From Rachycentron canadum (taxonomy: Eukaryota > Chordata > Actinopteri > Carangiformes > Rachycentridae), in NCBI GenBank assembly GCA_038496675.1, contig CM076668.1, positions 5,137,443-5,201,442 of the forward strand: 64,000 nt of DNA, written 5' to 3'. Under the pieces are notes generated by a model that was given only the letters and a program-made list of their open reading frames with translations, was not told the DNA's origin and searched no databases. Below are positions 21,151 to 34,270 of the stretch, piece by piece (positions within the stretch are counted from its first letter, which is position 1; every line of letters begins with the position of its first letter). The translations under genes were made by a program, and so were the position numbers.

Positions 21151-22270
21151 AGGGTTAGGCCATAAACTATGGGTGTTGGCAGAGATCTGCAATCTCTAAA
21201 TCAAGACTAAAGACCAAGAGCAGATTAAGTCTTTGTAGTCAGGTCACCTTGACTCTGACCTGTCAAATATGATCAGACATGCTAGCTCTCTTTAACTCTC
21301 TCTTAAAAATGTTCAATTTTAGAAATTCACTGGCTTCAACTTTTATTGTCTTATGTTTTTACTTTGTGTTGTATTTCATTATCATGTTTTACTGTAAATG
21401 TTATTAGCTTTCCCTGCTATCTTACTGTAGTTGCCATGCGGGATATTCCTGAAAACAAGTTTGTTGACAATGAGGCAGTTTCAAGCAGCAATTGCAAAAA
21501 GGTCAACAGATGAAGTATAAACTGAAACTCAACATAAGCTGAAAACAGTGAAATGTCAGATGACAAAAGGAGCTAAGAAAATGTCAAGGGATGGTTATAA
21601 GTTGCAGGAAACTCTTTTCTCTGTCTCTGTCCTTGGTTATGCTATAACAATAGAAGCACTAACAATAGCAACTACCGCTAAGTAATGACCCCTCACACTC
21701 TGAGAAGCTGAAAGTTGTCTGTCCTCCAGAGGCATTGTGGGTCTGATGCAAAATCTGTGATGGGAGGTGCCATCGCCCACGCTCCCCCTCGTCCAGCATC
21801 TAGGCCAGCTCTCAATACAGGAGAAGTTACATCACATTTAGTGTGTTAGTGAATGTCTCAGTGACTCAGTCCAATCTTTTAAAAAAGCCTCTAATTAAAA
21901 AGTTTAATAGACGATTAAACCACATCATCCAGTCTGTGTGCTTCTTGTTTGAAATTCATCCCTCCATAGTGATCAGACCGGTGGGACCCGGGCGCGTGGT
22001 TTCTAGACTCAGCCACACACACACTCACAACCACACATCCACTAAATCAGCGTTTTCTTCTTTTATTTCCTTTGGTTTTTTATTTTTATTTTATTCACTT
22101 TATTTTACTCACTGTTTCTTTCCTTCATGTGTTTTCTTTTGTCCTCACCCATAACCTCATTCCTTTCAACCCCTCTGTCAGGTCTGACGAGGTCTCTGGT
22201 CAGCAGCACATGTACAGGATTATCTGAAGCTTGTAAGAGAGAAGATTGTGTTTCTGTCTAATTTTCCAGC
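21151..22270. other. Non-coding stretch, nothing identified
   Basis: A possible splice acceptor ending TCTGTCAG (about 22181) is followed 51 bases later by a GTAAGAG donor-like site. It is open in only one phase and not compatible with the candidate gene's phase. No repeat family recognised. Confidence 0.4.
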
Positions 22271-22286
22271 TTTTTTTTTTTTTTTT
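22271..22286. repeat. T16 homopolymer
   Basis: Simple run; no associated retroposon body seen. Confidence 0.8.
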
Positions 22287-24207
22287 ACCATCTCAACTCA
22301 TGCAATGATCTGTCTCTGCCCAGGGTCAGGCTGAGGCTCAGGTTACTCAACTCTGAGAGACCGAAGCCAGAACCAATAGTCCCTAATTCTACACACTTGA
22401 ATTGAGGTGCTCTGCCTCCTCTTGAGTTAAAGAAGTTTTGCAAGTGACTTTCCACAACAATCCTGATGGTGGTCTCACTGTTACACTGGACATAGAAGAC
22501 AGGAAATGAAGGAGATGGTGTTTGTCGATGTGGAGGAGGATCAGGACAAAATGCACAACCCACTCTGAGGGCTGTTAGACCATTTAGTTCCATTTAGTTG
22601 CAAAAAAATAAAAAAATAAAAAAGGTTTTAATTTAAAATTGTTTCTGATTACATGGAAATGAAAAAGAAAACAAGGCAAGACACCACAAATAATTTGGTT
22701 TGTTAACTGTAAATGGCCTTTGGGCAGAAGAACCAAAATCTTAACAATGTTAAAGTTGTTGTAGGAGCCAAATGTCGACTTTGTGCTGTACTCCTCTGAT
22801 CACTAGCTCCAAGCTATGAAACGCAGAGATGCTTAAAAGGCCTAGAAGGTAAAGGGGGCACAGGTGTTGCTGAAAAAAAGAAGCAAACAGTTTTTGACTG
22901 TTCAAAGACAGTTTTGTTTCATGTGAAGTGAACATTGCATGTTTCAGACAGAGAATAAATGTGTGATGAAACAAAGCGTTGGTATGGACTTTGTATAGTT
23001 TGTCTGAGGACAAGTCTGGCTGGCACATCTTCCTATTAACAACCAAGGAAGCTCAGCGTTACCCACGCCCTTGCCCATGCCCTGCTTGCTTTACACGAAA
23101 GTGATAGAATTGCAAACTCCTATAAAGTACATTTTATATTGACCTTTCAACATAATTCAACCATTCTAAATTCCTTTGTTTGGGTTCGGAGAAATAATTT
23201 GGACTAAGGGGCTCAGCAGCGGCGGGACGCCAGATGGGGAACACGCATGCATTGTTGGTGTAACCTTCCGTCTTGAGTCCCAGGTATTTGTTTTACTCAA
23301 TTTAAGCAATAAATGCTTCACTCCTACACATGTTCCCTACACTAGTTTGACACGTAAACAGAGTAAAGTGAAGATGAGCACTTTTTATTAATTGAACTTT
23401 ATTAAAGTTATAATCACATATACATATACTAATATACAGATAGAACAGGTCACCAAAGCACACTCCAGTGAAAAAGCTACTTGCTTAACATAACAAGTAA
23501 ACACAAAACAAGTTTTGTTAGTTTGTAACTGAGGAATATACAAGTACATAATAGACACTGTAACCTTATCCATCTCGGTTCATACTTTACAGGTCTTGTT
23601 TGGATGTAAAGGGTTGACACATGAGACACATCAGTCTTGTAGTATGTGGATTTTGCAGACGCACAGCAGAAAACCACACACACACATACCTCATCCTAAG
23701 GCAGTGACCCTGTTTGTAATAAAGAAGAAACAGGGGTTTCTCTATAATTACCCTGCAAGAGAAGGAGCTTAGACGGACCAGCTGAAGCGAGCTGAAAGAA
23801 AGCCAACACGCTCCGTCATAAGCTGAGTCCTGAAACCACGACATCTTTCTGCTGCTGTAACCTGAAGCGGGTGGAGCTCATTAGACAGGGAGATAAAGAT
23901 CAACAGGATTATTAAAAAGAAGAGTGTATTACATCCTCCTCTGTCCGGTTCTCAGTCATTTCCACTGTGTCTCCTGTATTCTTTTAAGCCTGATCAAATG
24001 AACATTATGTCCCAGGCCAGATAAAATCAGTCATGCACTTTTTTTTTTGAACATAGTCAGGTAAGTAGACAGCGAGCAGCAACTATATTGCAACACAGGG
24101 CATTCGTTTCCATCTAATTCATCTCTGGGTTGATATTTTTATGTCTTGCTTCCTTTTGTCTTATTCCCAAACCTTAATGTTTTTAAGTTCAACCGCAGAC
24201 ATTTGGC
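22287..24207. other. Non-coding stretch, no identifiable gene
   Basis: A-rich AAAAAATAAAA sequence near 22600-22625. A non-repetitive GC-richer segment at about 23190-23270 has a conserved-element look only. Short minus-strand open frames around 22285-23844 lack domains. Confidence 0.45.
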
Positions 24208-24234
24208 TTTTTTTTTTCTGGAAGGGGGGGGGGG
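24208..24234. repeat. T10 and G11 homopolymers
   Basis: A T run followed after CTGGAA by a G11 run. Low complexity and error-prone in sequencing. Confidence 0.8.
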
Positions 24235-24793
24235 TGATTACATACAACCTCCAGTAACAGAGCTGGCATCAGGCTTAGAGAAAATTAACTCCCCTGAACC
24301 GCAGTCATGAGAATAGCAATACAGCAGGATTTTATTGACCTAGATATGCAAATGTTATTAAATGTTTATTATTCTGCCTCCTCCATCCTGCTTTCCCAAT
24401 CTCTGCCCAGAACAAAAAGTCAGCTCTTGATTCACACTTTATTTTTTATTTTAATCTATGAAAAGTATCAAATATAAATCAAAGTCAAAATAAACTTATG
24501 ACTGCATGTTAATTCATAAAAGCTTTTGATACTGAAAATGTCACCAGTATCTGTTCCCATGTGTCCAAATGGATTTAAAGCACATTATTTATGGGGGAAA
24601 CTAGTGTGTGTGTGTTTGCCATAAATAGAAGGAAGAAAATAGATGTATGAGGTAATTATCTCAGGGGGGTGAACGGGGTTCAGTGGGTAATGTTTAGGAT
24701 CACAGTTCACCTGGACCCTCCACAGTGTGTGCGCAAGTCTGTCTATATCACTGTGTCTCTGGTTTAGTCTACTCATGTATGCCTCAGCACCGA
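24235..24793. other. Non-coding stretch, nothing identified
   Basis: AT-rich, with no domain, RNA or repeat family seen. Confidence 0.5.
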
Positions 24794-24816
24794 TGTGTGT
24801 GTGTGTGTGTGTGTGT
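24794..24816. repeat. (GT)n microsatellite
   Basis: About 11 GT units. Confidence 0.9.
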
Positions 24817-24959
24817 CACGAGGAACATTAATGTAAGACTTGACCCTGAGAGGTCGACCCTTCCCCTCGAGGTCATGCAGAGGTCGAACAGCTGTGGGCA
24901 AGAGTGATGGGAGCTGTCTGGCAGGGCTGAAATGTTCTAGCTCGTGCTTGTCATTAAAG

Positions 24960-24979
24960 TTTTTTTTTTTTTTTTTTTT
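24960..24979. repeat. T20 homopolymer
   Basis: Run of about 20 T inside short opposing open frames. It encodes artificial Phe/Lys stretches. Confidence 0.85.
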
Positions 24980-27071
24980 ACTGCGAAAGACGAACGTTTG
25001 TTTGCTGACTTGCTCCACTCGTTCCTGTTTGTCAGAGAGATTTGGTACATACCAGTGCAGTGTGCGCCTCAGTGCCTTTAGACTCTAAAAGAGGCTAATC
25101 ATTTTCTGTCCCCCCTCATCATACAACACTGTAAATGAAGTCGTTAGTTAATGTTTGCAGTACAGAGCTGGGGAGGAAATACCACTGGATCCTGGCTCCC
25201 CACAAACAGGTTTCTGCTGCAGGGTTAATGGTCTGACTACTCTGCTGTTGACTCACTTAATGTCTGGGCCACAGGAGAGCTATCATTGGCTGTGACCTGC
25301 TGATACCACGGTGGGGGGATTTGCCTCAATGTTTTTTCATGGTCACTTTTTGCGTGAAAATGCAGTGGGTGTTTTTCAGAGGTGTGCAAAAAGAAAAATT
25401 AAGATGATGAGTTATAACGTCATATCGAAGATTAATAAGTTTCAAAAAAATTAATTCATATTTTGTCTTGGTTTACCTTTTTTCTTGTCATGAGTTTAGA
25501 TAATGGTGGTTAAAGACAGTTTCTTTATTTCTGATGCATTGACAAAGAAACACCTGGACAGGCCGTGCTTCCTCCACAGAACTTCTGGAGGTGAAAGCTA
25601 GCTTAGCTACATTTTCATAGCCTAGCCTGTTCACTTAGCTTGACCTCTGCCTGCACTACAACTTCTCTGAATCAATGTTTCTATTGTGGCTTCATTTAAG
25701 TGAATGAAATCATTGAATAGAAGATTTGTGTTCACCCACCCACTACAATTTTGAATGAATCTGAGCCAAAGGATCGAAATCAAACCGCACTGTGAGAATT
25801 TCTGAATTATGAATCATGTTTGGTTTGAAAAATGTTTAGCTCTGCAAATGATATAATATTGTCATTCAACTGCATTTAAATGACCATTTCGTAATGAATG
25901 TGTAGCCATTAATGCTGACATGTAGTCCACAGTCATGGGTGACAAAAATATCAAGCATGTACAGTATGTATAAACCCTCTTCGACATATAATTACTCCAA
26001 ATTATAAAATCTTTATTTGGTTATATAGTCCTGTCATGAGGTTTTGGACAATGTTTTAGACATAAACATGTGTGGGTGTGTGAGAAATGACACACTCAAA
26101 AAAAATCACCATTGTTTACTGTATGGCTGACTTTAGGACTGTTTGTTACAAAAGGCTGTATTCACACACACTAACACACACACACACGCTGTATACTTTA
26201 AGAAATGCCATTTTATTGAATCTTTTTCAAAGACATTCATTTGTTTTCCTCCTGGTATCACAGCTCTGTCCGCTCATAAGCAGGCACCGGCCTGGATGAT
26301 GCAATCACTTTCCAGGTCACATGAGGATAGATGACACAGCAAATGTGAAATACGAGCCACGAGCTTCACCTCGCTCATTTTCCTCCTTTGCGTCCTTGCT
26401 CAGTCACCACAAGAACACGTAAATCTATCAGACCTCGATCTGAAGTGTTGTTGTGGAGTTTGTGACCTGCGAGGAATGTTTATCTCACACAGCTACGCAG
26501 GACAAGGAAATGAAACCGGTGAAAGCATTTTATGTATCAGCTTGTGGCAGTTTTCACTCAAGCAGCTGTCATGTTTGAGTTGCTTTGCCTGTCAACACTC
26601 AGCATTGAGAGTACATTGTGTAAAAATCAAACAGTACAATAAGGCAAACAGTTCACTGATGTCAAAACAAAAAGGGAAACTCTTCAGGAGTGTGAGATAA
26701 TCACCTACATCACCATAGCAACCAGACAATTCTAATTACCATCTGAATGAGATGAAGCAATTAAGTTAGTGCAACAGGAGAAAAGGCCTGTGTCTATCAA
26801 AGATAAACAATATTGATAAACAATTTTATATAGACTGTTTTATTCAAGTCTTCATTAATTGGCTCATTAGTCTAGTTAACCTGTCAAAACAGTGATTTTT
26901 TTTTTAAAACAGCAGGTGCTTGGTTTCTGACAGAGGACGACCAAAACTGGGTGCTCATTTTTAACGCAACCAACTGTTTGAGGCCAGGTGAAATGACTGC
27001 AACCCTAGCCAGCTAGCTAATTAAGCTACGCAACGCCGCAGGTTTGTTGAAAATGACAAAAAGTTGGTTGG
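24980..27071. other. Non-coding stretch, no confirmed feature
   Basis: Contains a short interrupted CA tract (about 26163-26188) and several AGCTAGCTAA-type motifs near 27000-27025. No gene-like open frame on either strand. Confidence 0.45.
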
Positions 27072-27475
27072 TTTTCTTCTCCTCGACACGTAACTTGGTA
27101 GCTACATGTTTGTTGTTTTCAGTGGTGACCAGCTACACTTATTGTAGCTGTATGAACACATTAGTTAACTTGATGTTGATGATATTGTGAACTTGTTGTT
27201 GGCAAATGTTGCTATCGCTAGCTGACCTACTGCTAGCATACCACAGCAACGCTAGGGTGGGGTAATGGTTATGGTTTTTGTGGTGTGGACTTTTTTTTTG
27301 TTGGCTCTTGTGTACACTTAACGTAACTTCATTCAGCTGTGCTCATTGTGTGTTTATTGGTTTATTGGCCAAGAAAGCGTTTGTTTTGGTCTGAGACGCT
27401 GGAGGTCTAGTACGACAACTAGTGGCAGTGACGATGGTTTACAGCACCTTTAATTATGTTTAGCTAACCTGAGCT
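27072..27475 (+). repeat. Uncharacterised repeat, copy 1
   Basis: Same-orientation match to 29051-29498. Shared blocks in order: TTTTCTTCTCCTC, TTTTCA(G/T)TGGTGACCAG, GCTATCGCTAGCTG, CCTACTGCTAGCATA, GGGGTAATGGTT, TTTGTGGTGTGGA, CTTCATTCAG.TGTGCTCATT, CTGGAGGTCTAGT.CGACA, TAGTGGCAGTGACGAT and TTTACAGCACCTTTAATT. No coding capacity. Class unknown. Confidence 0.75.
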
Positions 27476-29050
27476 TGTTTAATTGGCAATACTGTCACAT
27501 GTTAATGTCACAAATTAAGCCAAGCAACCAAGCAGGAATCTAGTACAATTATCTAACTAGAGAGCTGGACAGAGCTGCTATAATTGACCTTTAACTCAAG
27601 AGTTCATAGTTTATAGGTTCAAAATAATATAGTATCTTCTTTTAGTGCCTTCATAAGTAACACTGGGGTTTTGTTTTGGCAATGATAAAGGACTCCATCT
27701 TTCATATTTTTCAGCTATAGAGTATCTCTTATCAGATCCCATCTACACCACGTTAACATGTGTCCTGACACTGTTGTGCCCAGTTTCAGTTATTAAGCTA
27801 TGATTGGACTGTCACCTGTTGGGGGAGGACTTTAGCAAATTAGTAATAAAGGGCAGGTTAGATCCAGAAAGGGCCTGATTTGCAAGTTTCAGTTTTTTTG
27901 TTTTTTGGGCAATCCTTTAGTGTGAATCCTTCTGTCCATCAGTGTAAAACCAAATTGTATTTATTTTTTATTTTTTTATAGCAATGAATACTAAAGTAAC
28001 TATTTTGGCTTCATAGATGACTGACTGCAAAGATTTCTTTAAAGTAGCTTTGCAAATCCAAGAGTAAAACACAGGAAAATAAGTAAAGAATGCCAAGTTA
28101 TTACTTACCACAAGAGCTAGTACAACAGCCAAATCTGCGTAAAACACTGTTCACTTTATAAGAATTATAGGTGTGATTAGAACATGTTCTTGGCTGAAAG
28201 TAGCTGCTGTCTCTAACATTTAGTTTTATTTCAGGCCATCTACTTAGCACTAGCACTACTACTTCGTTAATACTGATGTGCACATTTGTGTGTGTGTTTG
28301 TGTGCGCGTGTGTGGTCCATTTACCTTCTTTCCTTAGCAACCTATGTTCCCTTGCAAATGCTTTTTAACATTTTCTCTTTGTTCACAGCCCACAAATTTC
28401 CAGCCCAGTTATACTGACTGCTTCACGTTACACAATCAATCCCGCTGTTACCTTTTCTTCTCATGCCAGCATGACAACAAACACACATTCACCTCCGTGT
28501 CTCAAAATGCTTATCGACGCCTAAACTCTCAGACTATGATATCATCAGTGAGCATCCACTCAGGAAGCAGTTACTTATGAGGGAACAGAAACTATAAAAA
28601 GCTTGCATGGTAACAAAGCCTGGTAAATAATCACAGACATCGCTTTTTATGATGTATGGCCGATGACATCATTTGACCCCGTCTGTCAACCTTCACACTC
28701 TTTGTAGTTCCTGGTGGTGAGGATGAGCTACAGGAAGCTGCAGGGGACATATGACTCACCCTGCTTTTATTGACAGATGATATCAGAATGACCAAAAAAA
28801 AAAGCAAAGTACACACATTTTGGTACACTGTAACCAGCTGTTACTAACTCTAAAGTCTGCACTCCAAACAAGCAATAATGTTGATGAAAACCGAAGGGAA
28901 AGTGAGATAAAAATGAGCATTATTAGCAAGGAAGGAAATTAAAAAACAAGATAGAATAAAGAGACCGCAAAAAAATTGGACCGCGGAGCAAATAATGGTC
29001 TAGTTTTTCCCAAGGTGGAAGAGTCTGATGTGCTACTTAAGGCCTCCAGC
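27476..29050. other. Non-coding stretch between repeat copies
   Basis: Holds an interrupted GT tract (28279-28312) and a good pyrimidine-rich acceptor ending TTCACAG at about 28387. An open stretch follows to a donor-like GTGAGC near 28547. The encoded peptide is not recognised and the exon is not supported further. Confidence 0.4.
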
Positions 29051-29498
29051 TTTTCTTCTCCTCCATGTGTGAGAAACCCATTGGTTACATGTTATATGTC
29101 TGTTTTCATTGGTGACCAGTGACGCTAATTCGTAGCCGTATGATTACATTCGTTAACTTGATGGATTTGTTTGGCAAACGTGGCTATCGCTAGCTGGCCT
29201 ACTGCTAGCATAGCTGTGGAGCCTATTGCAACAATGCTAGCATGGGGTAATGGTTGCGGTCTTTGTGGTGTGGAGGTTTTTCTTTTTCTATTGGCTCTTT
29301 TTCTTGTACACTAAATAGCTTCATTCAGATGTGCTCATTGTGTGTTTTTGGCTGTTTGCACTGAGCTTTGTGGCACCTTGTTAACTGAGAACATGATGTG
29401 AGATCAGAGTTGTGGCCAACACTGGAGGTCTAGTGCGACATTTAGTGGCAGTGACGATCATTTACAGCACCTTTAATTGTGTTTAACTAACCTGAGCT
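29051..29498 (+). repeat. Uncharacterised repeat, copy 2
   Basis: Partner of 27072-27475 with the same block order. It is longer by an insertion of about 40 bp between the GCTCATTGTGTGTTT and CTGGAGGTCTAGT blocks. Divergence is substantial (frequent substitutions and indels), so this is not a recent duplication. Confidence 0.75.
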
Positions 29499-30110
29499 AT
29501 AGCTAATGGCACATGTGCTGTAACCTGCTGTTTTTCTATCTTGTTATCAAAATACTGTGGATGTGCTAAACCTATATTTAGCCAGCAGTTGAGGATGCAG
29601 AGGAACTTAGCGAAATCATAACTTGTCACATTCCCAAGCAACATACACTTGTATCGTAAGCGTTACCTTATTCACACACTTCAGCATGTGCCACCATTTC
29701 CCACTAATAACTGAACTGTATTCAGTGGGTGTGGTGCCAAGGCTGCGTTTTTCCCATGCATCGTAAACTGCCCTCAAACTGCATGATAGTGGCTGTAGGG
29801 TGCCCTGTAAAGAGACCGAGGGATATGTGCTGTGTGCCAATGCATTATGGTATGTGGAATACGGTATCCTGTTAATTATTCTATAAGTGTGTGAAAATGT
29901 TTGGCACAAGAAGGTCAACTGGGTCTCTAGTGTGGCAGATAACACAGGTTGTTGTTTTCCCCGTCCATTGTACCGCTGCCAGTATTGAACTGGTTAAGTC
30001 GTGTTATTATGCAATGACATGGTTCTTGATGAGTCTTCTTCTCTGGCCATGCATGTGTGTGTTTGTTAATGTTGAGATGAAAGCAACTCGGCAACTAATG
30101 GATGAAATCA

Positions 30111-30111
<1 letters not shown>
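29499..30111. other. Non-coding stretch, nothing identified
   Basis: Short open frames on both strands (29616-30217) overlap and have no domain. No repeat family recognised. Confidence 0.5.

Positions 30112-30154
<43 letters not shown>
30112..30154. repeat. (CA)n microsatellite
   Basis: About 21 perfect CA units, continuing as CATACACATATAC. Confidence 0.95.
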
Positions 30155-30159
<5 letters not shown>

Positions 30160-32086
30160 ATATACTCGGAGAGAAAGATTCATAAAATACCAGGCAGCTT
30201 CAAGCAAAGAGAGATAACAAGCAGCAGTGCCAATCAGCACACTTACACCACTGCACAAACACACACACAGGTGGGCCGATCAGGTCATCTGGGTTTAGTT
30301 AATGCTCTCCAAGATCAGTCCGGCACTGCTGCTGCTGTTTACCTCGCTGCCAGCTGGCCTCTGACCAGGTGCGGAGACAATCGGCCTCTTCAGACACACA
30401 CAGGAAGGAATCACTGAGACCTGTAACGTGAACGGGAGCATCTGAGCAAATATTAAGAGCTGAAATAATAGCTCATGTGAGGATTTAATCAGAGAAGAAG
30501 AACAACAAATTCAGGCCTCCACCCTCCACTGGTGTAAGTTGAGATAAAGATGGCAAGCGATGTCAAATGGTAAACACCCATAACCATGTTTATGTTGGGG
30601 AAACGCAACAGTATTTACATAAACTGAGGAAAATATGTAATGATAAACTCAGCTAATGCAAAACAGGTAACATAACTGCTTATTTGCAATCAATGAACGT
30701 TTAGAATGGCTCCATGCAGTGGAAAATACATAATAATATATGTAACTTAATGGTTTCTTCAATCCATAGCAGTGGATGATTGTGTACACTGTTAGTATGG
30801 ATATCGCACATTCAGCTATGGTACACTAAATATTTGGTCATTTATGCTATTGCATGCTCTCATGTATTTTTCAGATATGCATGAGGATGTTGCCTGAAAT
30901 TAATTCATCCATCCATCATTCATTGTTGTGTTCACTGATGGCTGTTTCTCAAGTTGGACCAAGAACGGAGCCAGTCAGAGCTTTTGATGACAAGAAAACT
31001 AATGAATGCCACAATAATAGAGAGCGTTGACAACATTGGTTTACTCGTTATTCGTGGCCGATTCAACACCTTGTGATTTCTGTCTGATCTGTCTGTTCAG
31101 TGACAGAGCAGGAAGTAGTGTGTGCTGTGTGTATCGAGGCAGAGGCAATGAAGGGTGTGAAGCACGGGCATGCTGCAGGGTTGTTTAATGCAGCGCACAC
31201 GAGTTTGCATCCTGATGCAGACCTTGAATCAACCTCCATCTTTTTATGACCTATGACCACAGTTGTTCTCTGTCGTTATGTATGTAAACCACTATCTTTC
31301 CCTAACTTTAACCATACCACCGCTGCCATGTGGCAATATTAAGGCCCATCAGATAACGTGATGGCCGACTGGCGCTTCAATGCAAATGTCAGAGTCTGTG
31401 GGAGTCTTAAATGAGTCTTACATTTTAGAATATTGAAAGGCTGATTATCAAACTTGCCATGGTTCTTTCTTTTTGTACTATTTTCTTAATAAATATTTCA
31501 CTGTTTTGTATCATTTACATTTAGCTGGTTATCCACATGTACGAATAAGAAAAACACTAGAATAGATACAGAAGCGAAAGATACATTGAGTGGTTACTCT
31601 TGGAAACAGTACAGGATCATTTCTATGACCACATGACAGAACTTTGTAACTTACTGTGAGTACAGCTCCACATCTGGACGCCTCTACTTACTTGAGCCAT
31701 CAAAATAAGGTTAGTTTAATATTAATTTGCATTGTGAGTTCCAGACTTTAAGCACTGGCTACTGTGTCCCACAGTTGATGTATTGGCCGGAGTGATTTTC
31801 CAATCTCAATCACTGAGAACTTTCATGGTGTGTAATCATCCAAATCTCCTCTGTATAAATCTGTCCCCAGACTCTGTCTTAGCCAGACAGTTCTTTATTT
31901 TTGGCTGGATACCGTCTGTGCAGATAACAGTCAGTACACATCTGTGGACATGTGCATACATACAGAACAAGGAAAACATTTCTAATACAAAAAGGTGCAG
32001 AAAAGACAAGAAGAAGTAGAAACTGCAAAGAGAAAGCAATGCAATGAAATTCTATTTTACTATCAGCATCAACATTAGCATCGCCA
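30155..32086. other. Non-coding stretch, possibly regulatory in its first part
   Basis: About 30275-30500 is non-repetitive with balanced composition and an AATATTAAGAGCTGAAATAA-like AT core, unlike the surrounding AT-rich sequence. The rest holds only short open frames without domains. Confidence 0.4.
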
Positions 32087-32720
32087 TTAAAGGTCTTAAA
32101 CTATGGTATTTTATTTGTTTTCCCATGTAAAAGATGAAAAAAAAAAAAAAAAAGAAACTGCAGCTGTAAGCACATTTACTTTTACTTCCTCATTGAAAAA
32201 TCTGGACCAGGCCTTAAACCCAATGCTTGCTTGTGCTAGATGAACAGATGAAAATCGTCATACTGATATGATTAGTAGAAACGTTTTTTGGAGACTCAGC
32301 TACACGTTTGAGCCTCAGTCAGAACCAGACTGTTGTGCACCAAAATCACAGACTACAAGAAGTATCAGAACAGTAAGTGTAGTTAGTTAAGTCGTTTGTT
32401 AGCTTGTAACTGGCAGTGACTGAAGTGAAGGAGTACCACGTATCAAGACGGTTAGAGTTAGCGGAAACATCGGTGAGACTCAACCACATGTCTGAGCCTC
32501 ACTCGGACCCAGACTCAGAGCAAAATCAGCGACTGGCAGACATATCAGAACGGTTAGCATGGTTTAGCATTTGTTTCTGTTGTTTTTTAGCTTGCAACTG
32601 GCAGTGGCTGACACAGAGTCAGTGTGTTAATGCTAACTCTGTTCTGACGAGGTCATCCCTGAATGTTGATGTGATTGGTTCCTTAGTTCCTTAGGCAGTC
32701 GTTGACTGCTTGTTTCACTT
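32087..32720 (+). repeat. Dispersed repeat family F, copy 1, with internal tandem duplication
   Basis: Starts TTAAAGGTC (32087), passes an A17 run (32139-32155) and contains CTTCCTCATTGA, CAGGCCTTAAACCC, GTATCAGAACAG, GTTAGCTTGTAACTGGCAGTG and TGATTGGTTCCTTA. The reverse complement of 60875-61326 has the same blocks in the same order. The unit beginning GAGACTCA occurs twice, at 32291 and 32475 (184 bp apart), whereas the 61-kb copy has it once. No coding capacity. Confidence 0.75.
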
Positions 32721-34104
32721 GTGATATGTCTTGTGTTATATCAAAAACATCATATGGATGTTCAGAAGATTAAAAACTTGATTTTCACCTCAGATGTTCT
32801 TTAAAACGTATGTTCCTACAGTTGAATGTTTTTTGGTCTTTTGTTTTTTTTTTCCTATGGAAATTGCCAAAAGGCGTTCTGGAAAATGTAGAAAATGACA
32901 AATTGAAGTCCAATTATATTATAATAAGAAAAATGCAGGTGTTACTAATGACATTCACCATGACAGTGTGATAGTGAGCCAGCACGCACAATATGGAGCC
33001 TGAAACCAGAGCAGCAAAGTGGAATTCAGCCATCATCAATCATTATCCTACAGAGACATGTGAGATCGCTCTATGACTGTCCACAGTGTTTGTGAGAGCG
33101 AGTTTCACCTGCACCAAAATGAACTGCTGAGTCATGCTGACATTGCACAAAGCCTTGGCAGTGTACACCATTTCCTTTCCATATTGAAAATCATTGATGT
33201 CCATGTTCTTGAACTGTTAAATCCCAATGCCTTTGATGACTCCTTGTCCTTTCTTCTATTTCTCCTATTTGACCAAACTCTCGAGTTGTGCATAAGATCC
33301 AATAGAATCCAATAAAGGCGGTTTTCATTCTGAGATGATGAAATTTGCTATTTACAATAATGCTTTTAAGGTAATAAACCACCACATGACCTCTTCTTTT
33401 AATGACCTCATTGCAAACTTTAATGTGTAATAAACATAGCAGTTGTCAGGGCCACATTAAGGCCACTGGTATAGTGGACTCAGAGATCACAAGACCAGAT
33501 GGTGTGTCACCTTCAGTTGCTAAATTTAGGTTTCCTGCAGTGAAGCATTTATTCAGATGTCGACATTTGTCAAATGCGATGGCTGGAGGGAAACAGGAAC
33601 AACAATGGAACACTTCATGATGTCGACACTATTTGGCACACATTTGGGCTTTATGAAATATGAATACCAAAAATGTTTGTCACCATTTGATGGATTTTAT
33701 ACTGACTACAGTCCTGTCAACATTTAATGTGAAAGTACCAAGCTTCTGACATGTGGTCTGGTTTGGACATTAATGGAACTGTAGGGAAATGACAGAACTG
33801 GGGAAAATAAATTTGTTGTCATTGGCGTGTTTATACAAATCTGAACAAAGTATGCACTAAACACTTGGATATTACAGTATGAAAGTCCCTGATACTTAAT
33901 GCAATGGAGTACAAATTAAAGTGTTAATCTCTTTTAAATGACATCTGCAGTATTTTGCAGTGGGTTGGGGAGGAGCAATATTTTTTCCAAGAATGTACAG
34001 GCAGGTCCAGAGAGGTGGCCTTGGCAGCTCACTGGTCACCCTTGGTAGATCTATCCCATTCTTACTTTGGTAAGAATGTTAACATTTCTTAACAGACAGT
34101 TGAT
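32721..34104. other. Non-coding stretch, nothing identified
   Basis: Open frames at 33073-33315 and 33402-33620 (+) have no recognisable domain. No repeat or RNA seen. Confidence 0.5.
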
Positions 34105-34270
34105 CAAATGACAACTAAGACTCAAAACCACAGCAAAATGACGCAAAACCAGGAGAAAGAGTTGCCGAACAACTACAAAACATGCAAAGAGATACAAAAC
34201 CACTACAAACTGACATCAAGTCACGTGAAGACACAAAAGTGACACAAAATGACCACAAGTGACACTGTGA
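34105..34270. repeat. Degenerate minisatellite, about 20-bp unit
   Basis: Irregular repeats of a unit like 'ACTACAAACTGACACAAAAC'. ACAAAA, CACAAA and ACCACAA motifs recur every 18-22 bases. This resembles the 'AAATGACCACAAAGAGACAC' family common in fish. Confidence 0.7.

Noticed and set aside
22181..22232. Possible 51-nt exon with acceptor TCTGTCAG and donor GTAAGAG
   Set aside because: Stops in the phase needed to join the candidate small gene. Only one other phase is open and there is no partner exon.
28387..28547. Possible exon of about 160 nt with pyrimidine-rich acceptor and GTGAGC donor
   Set aside because: Peptide not recognised, more than one phase open, and nothing links it to another exon. 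Too weak to annotate.
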